Origin: Brachionus plicatilis
Taxonomy: Eukaryota > Rotifera > Eurotatoria > Ploima > Brachionidae
Reading direction: 5' to 3'
Assembly (NCBI GenBank): GCA_010279815.1
Contig: QEOQ01000015.1
Location: 1 to 64,000, forward strand
DNA length: 64,000 nucleotides
In this document: positions 45,550-55,455 of the stretch, in pieces
Layout of the letters: each line of letters starts with the position of its first letter
Numbering within the stretch: the first letter of the stretch is position 1
The notes under the pieces: generated by a model
What the model saw: the letters and a program-made list of their open reading frames with translations, nothing else
Told to the model about the DNA's origin: nothing
Databases searched by the model: none
Position numbers and translations under genes: made by a program

Positions 45550-46378
45550 CAGTAAAGTACGGTTATAACGAAGTCGCTGGGGGAATCAAAAAACGGTTCG
45601 TTATAACCGAACTTCGTTACATCCGAAAAAGACAAAAAAAATTTTTTTTTAAAGTTTTTATTTAATTAAAACGAATTAAAAAAGAAATAATAATGATAAA
45701 TATGAAAAAAAATTATATTTTATTTTTTAAAATAATCGGAGATGGTTTTTTGTTTAACCATTAGACCCAAGATTTCATTCTCAATTGAACCCAAGCTATC
45801 AATTGATGACTCAAAATTATGTTTTGATTTTGAAAGATGCTTCCTTATTAAACTTTACGTTTAGTTGGTTTTGTTTTTTCTAACATTTTTTTAACATAAT
45901 ATTTTTCCTGTTTTTTTTTTATTTTATAAAGGTAAATGTGTGATTTATCAAAATATTAATTGATCATTAAGTAGGGATTAGTTTTAAGATTTCGGTATTC
46001 AAGAAAATTCATACTTATTTGCTGATTTCTATTATTAAAAATTAAGAAACCAATATTTCTCAAATGTATTTTTTAATATTTTCGTTATAAGCGAATAAAA
46101 TTTCATTGAAAATTATCACGTTTACACTTTTTAGACTAATTTTATAACAAATTTATTTTTCGTTATAAACGAATTTTATTTATTTATTTATTTGTTGAAA
46201 AATTAAACTACGTCCCATAGACGATTTAAAATAAAAAAAATATATAAAAAATATTATAAATTAAAAAAAAGAAAGAAAAATTAAGTTACTTGTTCACCAA
46301 GAACTTTGTATAAAATATTTTTATAGAAAGAGGAGGAATTTTCGTTATATCCGTGTTCGTTATAACCTTACTTTACTG
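45550..46378. mobile_element. Pogo/Tc1-like MITE, 829 bases
   Basis: Ends CAGTAAAGTACGGTTATAAC and the inverse of CAGTAAAGTAAGGTTATAAC, flanked by TA (45548-45549, 46379-46380). Repeated TTCGTTATAAC words lie near both ends. No transposase frame remains. Fits non-autonomous pogo-type elements. Confidence 0.8.
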
Positions 46379-47473
46379 TAGTATAGCATACAAAAAAACT
46401 TCAACTTTTAAAACCTGTTACTGATGTGCAAAATCTCTGCAAAATGCAGTTGTCTTGGACATATTGAAATTTAATTTCTGCCAAATCCGCAGAGTTTAAT
46501 GCTAATAATGATTCAATTATGCATGTCGCATAAAATTGAATTTAAATATCGTTAAATAAGTTTTTACTTAAAGAAACAAACCAAGAAGATTTTTCAAGTA
46601 TTAAATTTTTTTTAACTTCACATAACTCTATTTTCTTTATTTACTTAAGTTTATTTCAATCCAGTTTTTTCCTAAGAAATTTTTTTAAAATTAACTTTTT
46701 AAAGTATTTTTTCAAATATCAACGAAATGTAAGCGAGTTGAAGCGAACAAATTGAAACCAACTTAAGGCCCCCTAATTTCTAAATCTTATTAAAAAAATA
46801 ATATATTTTATTCTCAATTTCAAGATTAATAAAGATATTGTTCTAACACAAAAAATCTTTTTAAAAAAGTCTAAAAATAAAAATAAATCAAGTTGTGAAT
46901 CAACTGTTTGTGCCAGCTTTTGCCTATTTAAATAAAAATTCGAACTTAAAAAATATTTCAAAATGTTTAAAATTTAATTTTATTTATTTTGAAATTAAAA
47001 AAAAAGAAAAATTTTAAAATTTTTTTAAAATTGTGTCACGCAAAAAATTGCGTTTTAAGTGTGAGTGTGAGTGTGAGTGTATCACGCAAAAATTATGCGT
47101 GATCAAGTGTGAGTGTGAGTTTAGCGCTTAACACTAGTGATGGGAGTTTTCTCTTTAGTTTAGTTAACTAAAATTTAGTCGACTAGTTTTTAGTTAACTA
47201 ATTTTTAGTCGACTAGCTTTTAGTTAACTAAAATTTAGTCAGCTTATTTTTAGTTAACTAATTTTTAGTCGACATATTTTTAGTTGACTTATTTTTAGTC
47301 GACTAAACTAAAATTATTAACTAAAGTCTAATTTTTAAAATCTTTTTTTTTTTTAGAAAATTTTTACTAAATAAAAGTTATAACTAAAGCAATTAGCATG
47401 ATTTTTCTGTAGCAGAAACTCAAATAAATTAAAATATGAGTAAATTATCAGTTAATGATTCTTTAAACCTTTG

Positions 47474-47765
47474 TAGTAGTAGTAGTAGTAGTAGTAGTAG
47501 TGTAAACTGCAGCTTGGAGTTAACCAAGCAGAGCTCTAATGAGCTATAGCAGTCGCTTCAAATCGTTTCGCCATCCAAACATCAAGTTTTGCTTTGAAAC
47601 TGTTTGTATTCCTTGAGTTGATAATTTCTTCCGGTAGTTTATTCCAATCATTGACAACCCGGTTAATAAAAAAGTTAAATCTTGGAACACAACTCCTAAC
47701 TAGCTCTCGTGTAAGGTTCTGTCTGTGTCTTCTCAACTCATATCTTCTATTATCTATCTTTGAAT
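47474..47765 (-). mobile_element. 5'-truncated LINE with (ACT)n tail
   Basis: The minus-strand frame 47536-47736 reads RFNFFINRVVNDWNKLPEEIINSRN, then SFKAKLDVW, the conserved C-terminal tail of non-LTR retrotransposon reverse transcriptases. After its stop comes a short 3' UTR and an ACT microsatellite (written TAG on the plus strand, 47474-47501). The rest of the element is missing. It lies inside the hAT-like element. Confidence 0.8.
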
Positions 47766-48288
47766 TTAATTGATTATAAATTATGGAATCAACAAATTAA
47801 AAAATGTTATGTTTATTTTATTAATCAACCAAAAGAATAAATAAATAACATTAAATAAAGACTTAAATTAATAACATCTGGTTTTGTTACCTATCCTCTT
47901 TTAAACAATTTTCACATAAAAAAAATTTATAATTGTCTAAATAAAGGAATGTTTCTTTTAATTAAAATTCAATTGATTAATTATCAAAATCAAATCCAAA
48001 ATATTAACTAAAAATTAAAAAAAAATTATATAATGTCAAATCAATGTTTTTAAATATTTTTTTGTCTCACTATTCCTTAGATATCTCGCTTTTTGCATAA
48101 TATCCCGTTATTCCTATATTGTCTCACTATTTCAAAGATATCTCACTTATTCTATTACAATTTTTTTTCTTAATATCAGACTTGTTTATGAGTCAGAGTT
48201 TTAAGTCTGAGTCACAAAAATTAAAATATATGACTTAACTTAAATTTTAGTGACTTTAACTTTGACTTTGACTTTGACTAACTAGGCA

Positions 48289-48395
48289 GCCACAATAACT
48301 ACCTGGAACGGTAAAAGGAACATTTGGCCGCAACAATAACTACCTGGAACGGTAAAAGGAACATTTGGCCGCAACAATAACTACCAAGAACGGCA
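48289..48395. repeat. 41-base tandem repeat, about 2.6 copies
   Basis: A unit containing CAACAATAACTACCTGGAAC and GGTAAAAGGAACATTTGGCC is repeated head to tail within the hAT-like element. The third copy is truncated and diverged. Confidence 0.85.
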
Positions 48396-49379
48396 AAAAA
48401 TTCATGTTTCTCAGACTTTTTTTTGAAAAAACTCATTGACTTAACTTGAGACTTTTTCTTATAAACAAGTCTGTTTAATATCATACTAATCCCGAGTTAT
48501 CTCAAATCGCAAATAACATCCCTTTTTTAATATTTTTTGGTACCCTTAGTCTAACTAATTCGACTAAACTAAGTTTTAGTCGACTAAAAATAAGTTAACT
48601 AAAATTTAGTCGACTAGTTTTTAGTTTACTTATTTTTAGTTAACTAAATTTTAGTTAGCTAAAAACAAGTCGACTAAAAATAAGTCGACTAAAAACTAGT
48701 TGGCTAAATTTTAGTTAACTTATTTTTAGCCAACTAAAACTTAGTCGACTTAATTTTAGCCGACTAAACAAAATTAGTTAAGTTAGGACCCATCACTACT
48801 TAACACTCAAACTCACACTCGTTTGAGTGAAAATGTCTGAAAACAGTAAATTTACCGGAATTCCCGTAAATTTTCCAGAATTTAACGGATTTTACGTAAA
48901 ATTTCGTAAAAACCAAAAGGGCCAAAAAATTCCAAAAAAATCAAAATTTTTGCAATTTTTTCACTTTATTTAGTTTCTTTTCAAAATTAATAAAAAAATA
49001 GAGAAAATCGTTGTCTCGTTGTTTCAAACAATAAGCTCACAAATTTTATTTTACACGTTTTATTTCGTTTGAATCTTAATAAAATCTTTTTTTTCAAACC
49101 AACTATAAAATAATACAAAAATTAAAAATTAAAACTAATTTTATTTAATATTAAAATTATTAGATACATATATTTTAGTGATTTGACCAGTCGCCAATTT
49201 TCTCAATTACAATTTTAATTACCTAATTTATCAAAGTTAATATTTTAAAAAGGCAAAAACTTTAATTTAAATTTCAACATTTTTCAGATGATTTATATAT
49301 TTACTACATTTTTCAACTGTTAGTGATTTTTTAAATTCTCTTATAGCCCTATTTACATAATTTCTTTTTATCATTTTTA

Positions 49380-50416
49380 AAGCTGTCCGCAGCTTTTTTC
49401 CAAGCTTCTTTAAAAGTTGAATGCGCCGGTACTAATTTCAGGACATCCTCTAATAAAATTTATTTTATATTTTACCTATAAATAAATTAAAAATTACTTA
49501 TAATTTCATTCATTTCTACTGGACATTTTTTCTCATAATAACTTAACGTTTCGCCGACATCATTCTTAAACTAAATTTGTATAAAATATCGAAGCCGATT
49601 TGTAAAAGGTTTATTGTTAACTAAAAAGAAAAATTTAGCTCCAATTCAGAGCAAGCTTATTTTAAAATCTACTTAAGATGTCTTATGAAATTTCTTCCGA
49701 TTCTGAATCGGAATCACTTTTTCTCTTAAGCGAAGGTGATGGACTGATTTCTTGGCCCATGATAAAGTTTCTCAAAATCGAATTATCATCGTTTATTTTC
49801 GAGACATTTGTATTGAGCTTTAGAATATTCTCATTTAAGGAAAAAAGTGTTTTTTCAAAAGAATTTGGGCATGGAGATTTTAAACTATCAACAAGTTTAC
49901 CAGTCTTTAAAATAAAAATATAAATTCAAAACTTTATACTTAGAACCTTGTTTTTGTTTTAGAAAAATTTTTTTTTCGATAAATTGGTTTTACTAGAAAA
50001 AACATGCTTTTTTTTTGGGAATTTTAAAAATTTTTTCCGATTGAACTTGAGCTTGCACCACCAAAATTTGATTTTCTATTTCATGTGGAAAAGAAATTAT
50101 TGTGTCTTTCAACAACTTCCAAAAATAATTTAATTATTATTAAAAAAAATAAAAAGCTATTAAAACCTCATTTTTATCTGAAAGATCTTGAATAAGACTT
50201 AAATCTACAGAATAAGGCACATTACGGAGATGATGAAAGGTATGTTTTTTATTTGGAATATGAAAGCTGACAGCTATCATTTTTAGCTCTTCAATTTTTG
50301 TAAACTTTTTTTTTTTTATTTGTTTAGGCTGCTTGACTTCTTCAATCTCAGAGTCATTTTCACTTCCAGTAGAACTTTCAATTTCTTTTTCTTTCTTTTG
50401 AGTTTTTGGCTTTTAT
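49380..50416 (-). CDS. Spliced gene inside the long-TIR transposon, product unknown
   Basis: Minus-strand pieces with coding character. Exon about 50416-50167 has an acidic/lysine-rich start with SSTGSENDSEIEEVKQPKQ, then IAVSFHIPNKKHTFHHLRNV, ending at GAG|GT. Exon from about 50115 (after GGAAG) reads LLKDTIISFPHEIENQ. Exon about 49904-49683 ends SLKRKSDSDSESEEIS, a nuclear-localisation-like and acidic tail. Further piece(s) near 49380-49560 read STFKEAWKKAADSFKNDKKK. Phases agree for the first junction only. It lies between the inverted arms, so it probably encodes the element's own transposase or accessory protein, but no catalytic motif is recognised. Confidence 0.35.
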
Positions 50417-50842
50417 TTGTTTTAGCTATTATTAAAATTGAGAAGCTTTGATTTTTAATTTTTGTATTATTTTATAGTTGGTTTGAAAGAAAAGATTTTA
50501 TTAAGATTCAAAAGAAATAAAAGGTGTAAAATAAAATGTGTGAGCTTGTTTTTTGAAACAACGAGACAACAATTTTCTCTAATTTTTATTAATTTTGAAA
50601 AAAAACTTAAAAAAGTGAAAAAATTGCAAAAATTTTGATTTTTTTGGAATTTTTTGGACCTTTTGGTTTTTACGAAATTTTACGTAAAATCCGTTAAATT
50701 CTGGTAAATTTACGGGAAATCCGGTAAATTTACTGTTTTTCACTTTTGCGATTTTACGTAAAATTACCGGAATTCCCGTAAATTTACTAAAATTTTGGTA
50801 AATTCGCGTAAATTTTGGTAAAACCACTGAAATAAATCAGTA

Positions 50843-51780
50843 CTATATGTAAATAATTACAAAATCCAAATTTCGTTTTTAATTTCATCTCCTTAAAAGT
50901 CTAAAAAAATTAATTTTTCATTTTATTTTACCAAAATTTATACATTATTGTTAAACCCCCAGTACCTCATGCCCTGTCTCTCTATCTTCTATATATATAT
51001 ATATGTTGTATTTTAGTTTAAGTTTCAGTAGTTTTGGTTTTAAATAAAGATTTAGAACTAGAAACTCTCGTTTAATTTTATTTAATAGTAAAATTAAACG
51101 CTATTAAATTATTAAATAAATTTGGACCTATTTAGTTATACATCATAAAATTAGTAATTTTTCGTAAATTTACGTAATTTACGTAACGTAAAATTACCTA
51201 AAAGAAACTTAAATTAGCAGAACTTTATTTTAATATAATTAATTTTAAAAATTTTAATAAATTAATTGTTAATCATTATCTTGAGGCATTGGCACTAGCC
51301 TGTTAATTAATCTTGAAATTGGAACTGAAAAAAATTGGGAGTCAGTAGTGGGTCAGGTTTATAAAAATATATAAAAATTCAATCTTCAAAAAAACAAAAA
51401 AAACTAATCAAATTTTTTAAAAAAACAAAAAAAAAATTTAAACAAATTGGCATGTTAAAATTTATAAAATATTTTTGTTTTGTAAAATAACTGGGGGTTT
51501 GAAAATTTTATTTAAAAAATTTGGGGGTCAATGTTTTTGTTGAACCCGTAAATTTCCTTTGAAAATTGCTGCAGATTTATAATTACATTTTATAGAAACA
51601 TGGGTTCCAGAACAAAAATTCATATTCCATTAAAGGAAGCAAAATTAATAAAATAATTTACTTTTAAAGACTATTAATTATAAATTTAATTAAAATATTA
51701 AGAAAAAAAACAAAAAAATTCCATGTAAAAAAATTGATTAAAAGAAAATCACGATTATTTTCTAATTAAAATGAAACAAT
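50843..51780. other. AT-rich intergenic DNA
   Basis: No gene. A TA microsatellite lies at about 50990-51005, and scattered TTTACGTAA words near 51150-51210 resemble the arms of the neighbouring transposon. Nothing else can be supported. Confidence 0.55.
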
Positions 51781-51792
51781 ATAAAATTAGTG

Positions 51793-51800
51793 TATAAAAA
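51793..51800 (+). promoter_or_regulatory. TATA box of the 7TM receptor gene
   Basis: TATAAAAA, first T 35 nt before the ATG at 51828, the same spacing as at the giant RHS gene, implying a 5' leader of only a few bases. Confidence 0.5.
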
Positions 51801-51827
51801 CCGGTACTATTTAATTTTATTATCAAA

Positions 51828-52841
51828 ATGGCAAGTAAATCGAACATTAGCACTCAAAATTTAAAACTCACAATAATTACCGACATATTCAACGTTTTCA
51901 TTCTGCCACCAATTTGTTTCACTGGTTTAATAATCAGCCTCTTTTGTATCATAGTCACCAACAAATTCAAAAATAATATTGTATTTTTTTTCATAAAAAT
52001 AAACGCTTTATCAGACATGTGTTTTTTGCTAATAAATTTTTTCATAGGAATAATCAGATGCGGAAGCATTTGCCATTTGGACACAACATATGGAGCCAAA
52101 TTCTATGAAAAATACATTTATCTTTTCATAGGCAGCACTTTTCTCATGATTAGCTCATTTATTGAAATAGTCATTATTCTAAGTCAATATTTTACCATTC
52201 GTAAAATTCAATTATTCCAAAAATTTAACAAATACAAAATTTTATTAATTTTTTTAATTACATCACTAGTTTTAAACAGTCCAATAATTATTATTCGAAA
52301 AATAGAAAAGACAATTAATAATTCAAATAATGGGTCAGTTTTTTCACTGCAATTAAATGAGTTTGGCGAAACACAATCTGGAAAAATTTTGTCTGTCATG
52401 TACGGTCTGATCCGCGGAGCCTTTTTGTTCATTTTACTTCTAATAAGCAACTGTCTGTTGACTTTTGAGTATAGGAAATATTTGAAAAATAAGAAAAGAG
52501 TTCACCATGTATCCAATTCAATGGCTTCAATCAGCAGAATTCAAAGTAAATCTGAGGCAAACTCGACAGAAATGATGAGAAGCTGTCTGAAAATTGAGAA
52601 TTTGAATGCTCGAATGAGCTCAATGTTAATATCGATGAGTGTTTATTTTTTGATCAGTCATTTGCCATTTTCTGCAGCACCCATTCTATTCGCTTTGAAT
52701 GTGAACAAAAATTTTTATAATGGATTTTTGATTTTTGCAAATTTTGCACTCTTTTTGTCACATGGTTTCACGTTTTTTATTTTCTTTTTCTTCAATAGAA
52801 AAATTCGCCAACAAACTTATTTATTGTTTAAGAAAAAATAA
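51828..52841 (+). CDS. Intronless rhodopsin-class-like 7TM receptor
   Basis: 337 codons with seven hydrophobic segments at about 22-44, 52-76, 95-120, 137-156, 187-213, 263-290 and 297-322. The second contains NALSDMCFLL, with the conserved Asp of rhodopsin-family TM2. A Cys lies in the loop before TM3 (residues 78 and 82). The third cytoplasmic loop is Ser/Lys/Arg-rich (about 214-262). TM6 has HLPFSAAPI with the usual Pro. The NPxxY motif of TM7 is missing (SHGFTFFIFF instead) and no DRY motif is evident, so it is divergent, perhaps a chemosensory or peptide receptor. Ligand and G-protein partner cannot be inferred. It stands alone between a transposon nest and a pseudogene. Confidence 0.75.
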   Translation: MASKSNISTQNLKLTIITDIFNVFILPPICFTGLIISLFCIIVTNKFKNNIVFFFIKINALSDMCFLLINFFIGIIRCGSICHLDTTYGAKFYEKYIYLFIGSTFLMISSFIEIVIILSQYFTIRKIQLFQKFNKYKILLIFLITSLVLNSPIIIIRKIEKTINNSNNGSVFSLQLNEFGETQSGKILSVMYGLIRGAFLFILLLISNCLLTFEYRKYLKNKKRVHHVSNSMASISRIQSKSEANSTEMMRSCLKIENLNARMSSMLISMSVYFLISHLPFSAAPILFALNVNKNFYNGFLIFANFALFLSHGFTFFIFFFFNRKIRQQTYLLFKKK

Positions 52842-52851
52842 TAAAAATAAA
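52840..52851 (+). terminator. Polyadenylation signals of the 7TM receptor gene
   Basis: Two AATAAA hexamers (52840-52845 and 52846-52851) directly after the stop codon, implying a very short 3' UTR. Confidence 0.5.
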
Positions 52852-53022
52852 GATGTAAACATTTAACATTGAAAACTAGCCAGGGTTTTATTTTTTTTAA
52901 AATTAATTTTCTTCAAACCTTGCGGTGAAATTTTGAGCAAAAATTTTTGTAAAATAAATTTGATTAAATTGAAAACTAGTCTTTTAATGGCATCTTGAAG
53001 TTGATGATCAATTCAAAAATCA

Positions 53023-53705
53023 TTTCAATTTCCAACTTGATTATTAGAGCTTGTTCTGACGGTACATTCTTGATCATGAACAATTTTTCTTGGGACCAAT
53101 TGAGCAAATTACTTTATAACCAAATCAAACCAAAGAATAGACCGATTAGACCAAACAGAAGACAGAAGATTAGACAGACAGAAGATTAAACCAAAGAATG
53201 CAAAAGATTTGCAATTTTTATTTACTATTTTGGACTTTTTGTTTTCAAAAAAAAATTTTTAAGTCCTGACTTGGACTTTTTTTTGGGACTTTTAAACAAC
53301 TCTGCATTTAACCAAACATTTAATTTAAAGTATTTTTCTAAATGCTCAGTTTCAACTTTATAGTTAACTTCCACCAGGCTACCACTGATCAATTTGTCCA
53401 AAGAATTACCATCAGTCACATTGATCAAATTTATGGATATTTTATTTATCGGATTAGCTTTTTTCACATTTACCACTATTTCTTCAGGGGCATAAAATCT
53501 CTCTGAGTCAACTGTAAACTTTTTATCTGCATCAACAATAAGAACTAAATTATAAATACCATTTGCCAGCTTGAGCAATGGTATGGCCCGCTTTACCACA
53601 TATTCATCGCCTGACCTAACGCGATCTTCCACTTGAATGCTTTCTTTCAAATAAATCTTTTTATTCAAATCTTCTAGTAAAATTTGATCTTTCCATTTGG
53701 CAAGA
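53023..53705 (-). pseudogene. Deleted copy of the giant RHS gene (CARDB / pre-peptidase region)
   Basis: Two pieces in the same orientation and order as the parent. 53023-53105 matches parent 15290-15372, and 53306-53705 matches parent about 16420-16810 (minus-strand frame YLKESIQVEDRVRSGDEYVV and onward, CARDB repeats). The roughly 1.1 kb of parent sequence between them is replaced by about 200 unrelated bases. No start, no signal peptide, and both ends stop abruptly. A third local relic of the gene family. Confidence 0.85.
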
Positions 53706-54051
53706 TTTTTTTTCTATTAAACATTTTTCAATAAAACTTTAAGGAAAAAAAGTCCAAAAAAGAAATGGTTTTAAAATAGAAAAAAAACATTTTAAAATTC
53801 AAAATATCTCTTTTTATAAAATTAAATCATTTTAAAGTTTTTCTGGTTTTTATTTTTTTTATATTGAAATATCTTAAATGCTCTTTTTTATTATTTGTCA
53901 ATATTTTGGGAAGAAATTTAAAGAGAATTAAATTAAGAAAAGGAAAAGAAAGAGAAGAAAAGAAAAGAAAAAGAAAAAAAAGAAAAAAGATTAATTTAAA
54001 ATTCAAAATGCAATGGTGATGTAGTATATGTAGCATATGAGAGTGTGAAGT
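53706..54051. other. Low-complexity DNA before the gap
   Basis: A/G-rich run at about 53930-53990 (GAAAAGAAAAG-type). No gene. The low complexity probably explains the assembly gap that follows. Confidence 0.6.
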
Positions 54052-54150
54052 NNNNNNNNNNNNNNNNNNNNNNNNNNNNNNNNNNNNNNNNNNNNNNNNN
54101 NNNNNNNNNNNNNNNNNNNNNNNNNNNNNNNNNNNNNNNNNNNNNNNNNN
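54052..54150. other. Assembly gap (99 N)
   Basis: Run of unknown bases; true length not known. Any open frame running through it is meaningless. Confidence 0.99.
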
Positions 54151-54224
54151 ATTATTATTTTGACCTAAAAATTTAAATAGTTTTTCCTTTTTGCAGTAAT
54201 TTTTTATGTGTAATGTGCAAGGAG

Positions 54225-54305
54225 CTACCATAGGTGACCTCCTAGTAGACCACCTCCGCAAGCTAGTCTTGCTGTAGCTTATATATATTATTATTATTAT
54301 CATTA
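54225..54305 (+). mobile_element. Possible LINE 3' tail with ATT repeats
   Basis: A GC-richer stretch (GAGCTACCATAGGTGACCTC, then GCAAGCTAGTCTTGCTGTAG) ends in a TAT/ATT microsatellite, as in other LINE tails here. No coding part. Confidence 0.3.
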
Positions 54306-55334
54306 TAAGAGATTTTTTTGAATTTTTTAACTTATTAAAGTTCAATATGTGTTAATTATTTTATTCGATTTTGTCTTTTGATTTTTAAAACTAAAAATAA
54401 AGGATGAATAAATGAATCTAATCATTTATTTCGAACGCTAAAAACTATTCTTTTTTTAAACTTGCGACACCAATCCTTGTTTATTTTTTAAAAGTATAAA
54501 TTAAATTTAAAAGAAACGGCTTGGTGTAATTGTTTGAATTGAAGAACTCGAACTCGATGAGCACAGTTCAAGTCTCAGTCGGACTAATTTTTTTTCCTTA
54601 AGAAAATTTAAAGCATTAAATGGCAATCGAATTCTAATTAGAAAATTGTATCTTTTAATTTTTAGAAATAATTTTAATAATAGCTTTTGTAATTAATGAT
54701 TAAACTGAAAAATTTTTCAAAAATAATATTTTTAATTTTATTTGTGCTAAAAAAATGTTATTTTTATGATTTGATTCTAAAAAATTTAAAGGTTCAATGT
54801 TTAATTGCTTTATTATGAATAAAAACTGTTTTTGAATTTTTTTTGTAGTTGACAATTTCTGATTGATTTTATCATTTCCATAGCATATAACTTGCTTGTA
54901 TATCATGAATAAAACTTGCTTCGAAATTATTTATAAAATGATTTTCTTCTACAAATTTTCATTGAACTAAAGAAACTGTATGTGAACAAATTTAGAATTT
55001 TGTTCATTAATTTCCAAAGTAGAACTAACGTTGATTCATTGATTCATTTGCAGAAATAAGTGATCATAAAATTCATCTGAGCAAGCTCAAGAATTGAGAA
55101 CGTACGCAGATACTTTGCTTCATATGTGAGATATAAAAAGATATATAATGAGGAAAAGATTTATATTGAAAAAAAATTCACTTTTTTGTTAAAGAATTGA
55201 AAAGATTAAATTAAATAAAAAAAAATGAAAATGAAGATAAGATGTTATGATATTACATTTTTATAAAATTTCTTAGCCAATAAAACATGCCACTAAAAAA
55301 AATTAATTCAGGGGCTGAATCCTGCAAAAATAAA
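54306..55334. other. AT-rich intergenic DNA
   Basis: No gene supported. A stretch near 54510-54585 has tRNA-promoter-like words, but no cloverleaf could be built. Confidence 0.5.
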
Positions 55335-55455
55335 TATTTGTAAAAGCGTCTGAAGGTCAGGGAGATCAGGTTGATTTGAATAAATTAATAATTAAATTTT
55401 AAAAATCTATCTTAATTTTTAAGTGCTATTGATTCGAGTTGAGTTGAGTTGAGTT
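55335..55455 (-). repeat. Eroded TPR unit and GAGTT microsatellite beyond the TPR gene
   Basis: 55345-55430 keeps recognisable pieces of the 132-base TPR unit (GATCAGGTTGATTTGAATAA, AATTTTTAAGTGCT) but with deletions. GAGTTGAGTTGAGTTGAGTT at 55437-55456 interrupts the last unit and supplies the final residues and stop of the open frame. The array therefore once extended further. Confidence 0.65.

Larger units (their letters stand above)
47135..48798. mobile_element. Non-autonomous hAT-like element
   Basis: TAGTGATGGG at the left end and its inverse at the right, flanked by the exact 8-base duplication CTTAACAC (47127-47134, 48799-48806). Subterminal zones (about 47150-47310 and 48540-48790) are arrays of TTAGTCGACTAA and TTAGTTAACTAA words. 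No hAT transposase is present. It is inserted in the right arm of the element at 44258-48839 and contains a LINE remnant. Confidence 0.9.
44258..48839. mobile_element. DNA transposon with 8-base target duplication, inserted in the left arm of the outer element
   Basis: Termini CAGACAATTTCACGCA (left) and the inverse of CAGACATTTTCACTCA (right) are flanked by AAAACAGT on both sides (44250-44257 and 48840-48847), an 8-base duplication as made by hAT-type transposases. Inverted arms of about 300 bases (44258-44550 versus 46852-47134 plus 48807-48839) contain GAGTGTGAGTGTGAG arrays and a perfect TGATCACGCA/TGCGTGATCA hairpin. The interior has no recognisable gene. It is itself broken by two younger insertions (45550-46378 and 47135-48798). 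Confidence 0.8.
44149..50840. mobile_element. DNA transposon with about 400-base terminal inverted repeats (outermost of a nest)
   Basis: Ends read CTGATTTGTTCCAGTGG (left) and its near-inverse (right), flanked by TA on both sides (44147-44148, 50841-50842). With the inner insertion removed, the left arm is 44149-44257 plus 48848-49150 and the right arm is 50437-50840. Both are full of short palindromic TTTACGTAAAA and CCGGTAAATTTAC words. The middle (49151-50436) carries a spliced minus-strand gene of unknown family. The TA duplication suggests the Tc1/mariner/IS630 group or another TA-specific family, but no DDE motif was recognised. Confidence 0.75.

Noticed and set aside
45550..46378. TTCGTTATAAC-rich region as an origin or regulatory array
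   Set aside because: Exact inverted ends and TA duplications show it is a MITE.
53827..54345. 172-codon minus-strand frame spanning the N run
   Set aside because: The frame is held open by unknown bases and low-complexity A/G DNA; no meaning.
54510..54590. Possible tRNA or tRNA-derived SINE head
   Set aside because: Words like GGCTTGGTGTAATTG and AGTTCAAGTCT resemble A and B boxes, but no acceptor or anticodon stem could be paired.
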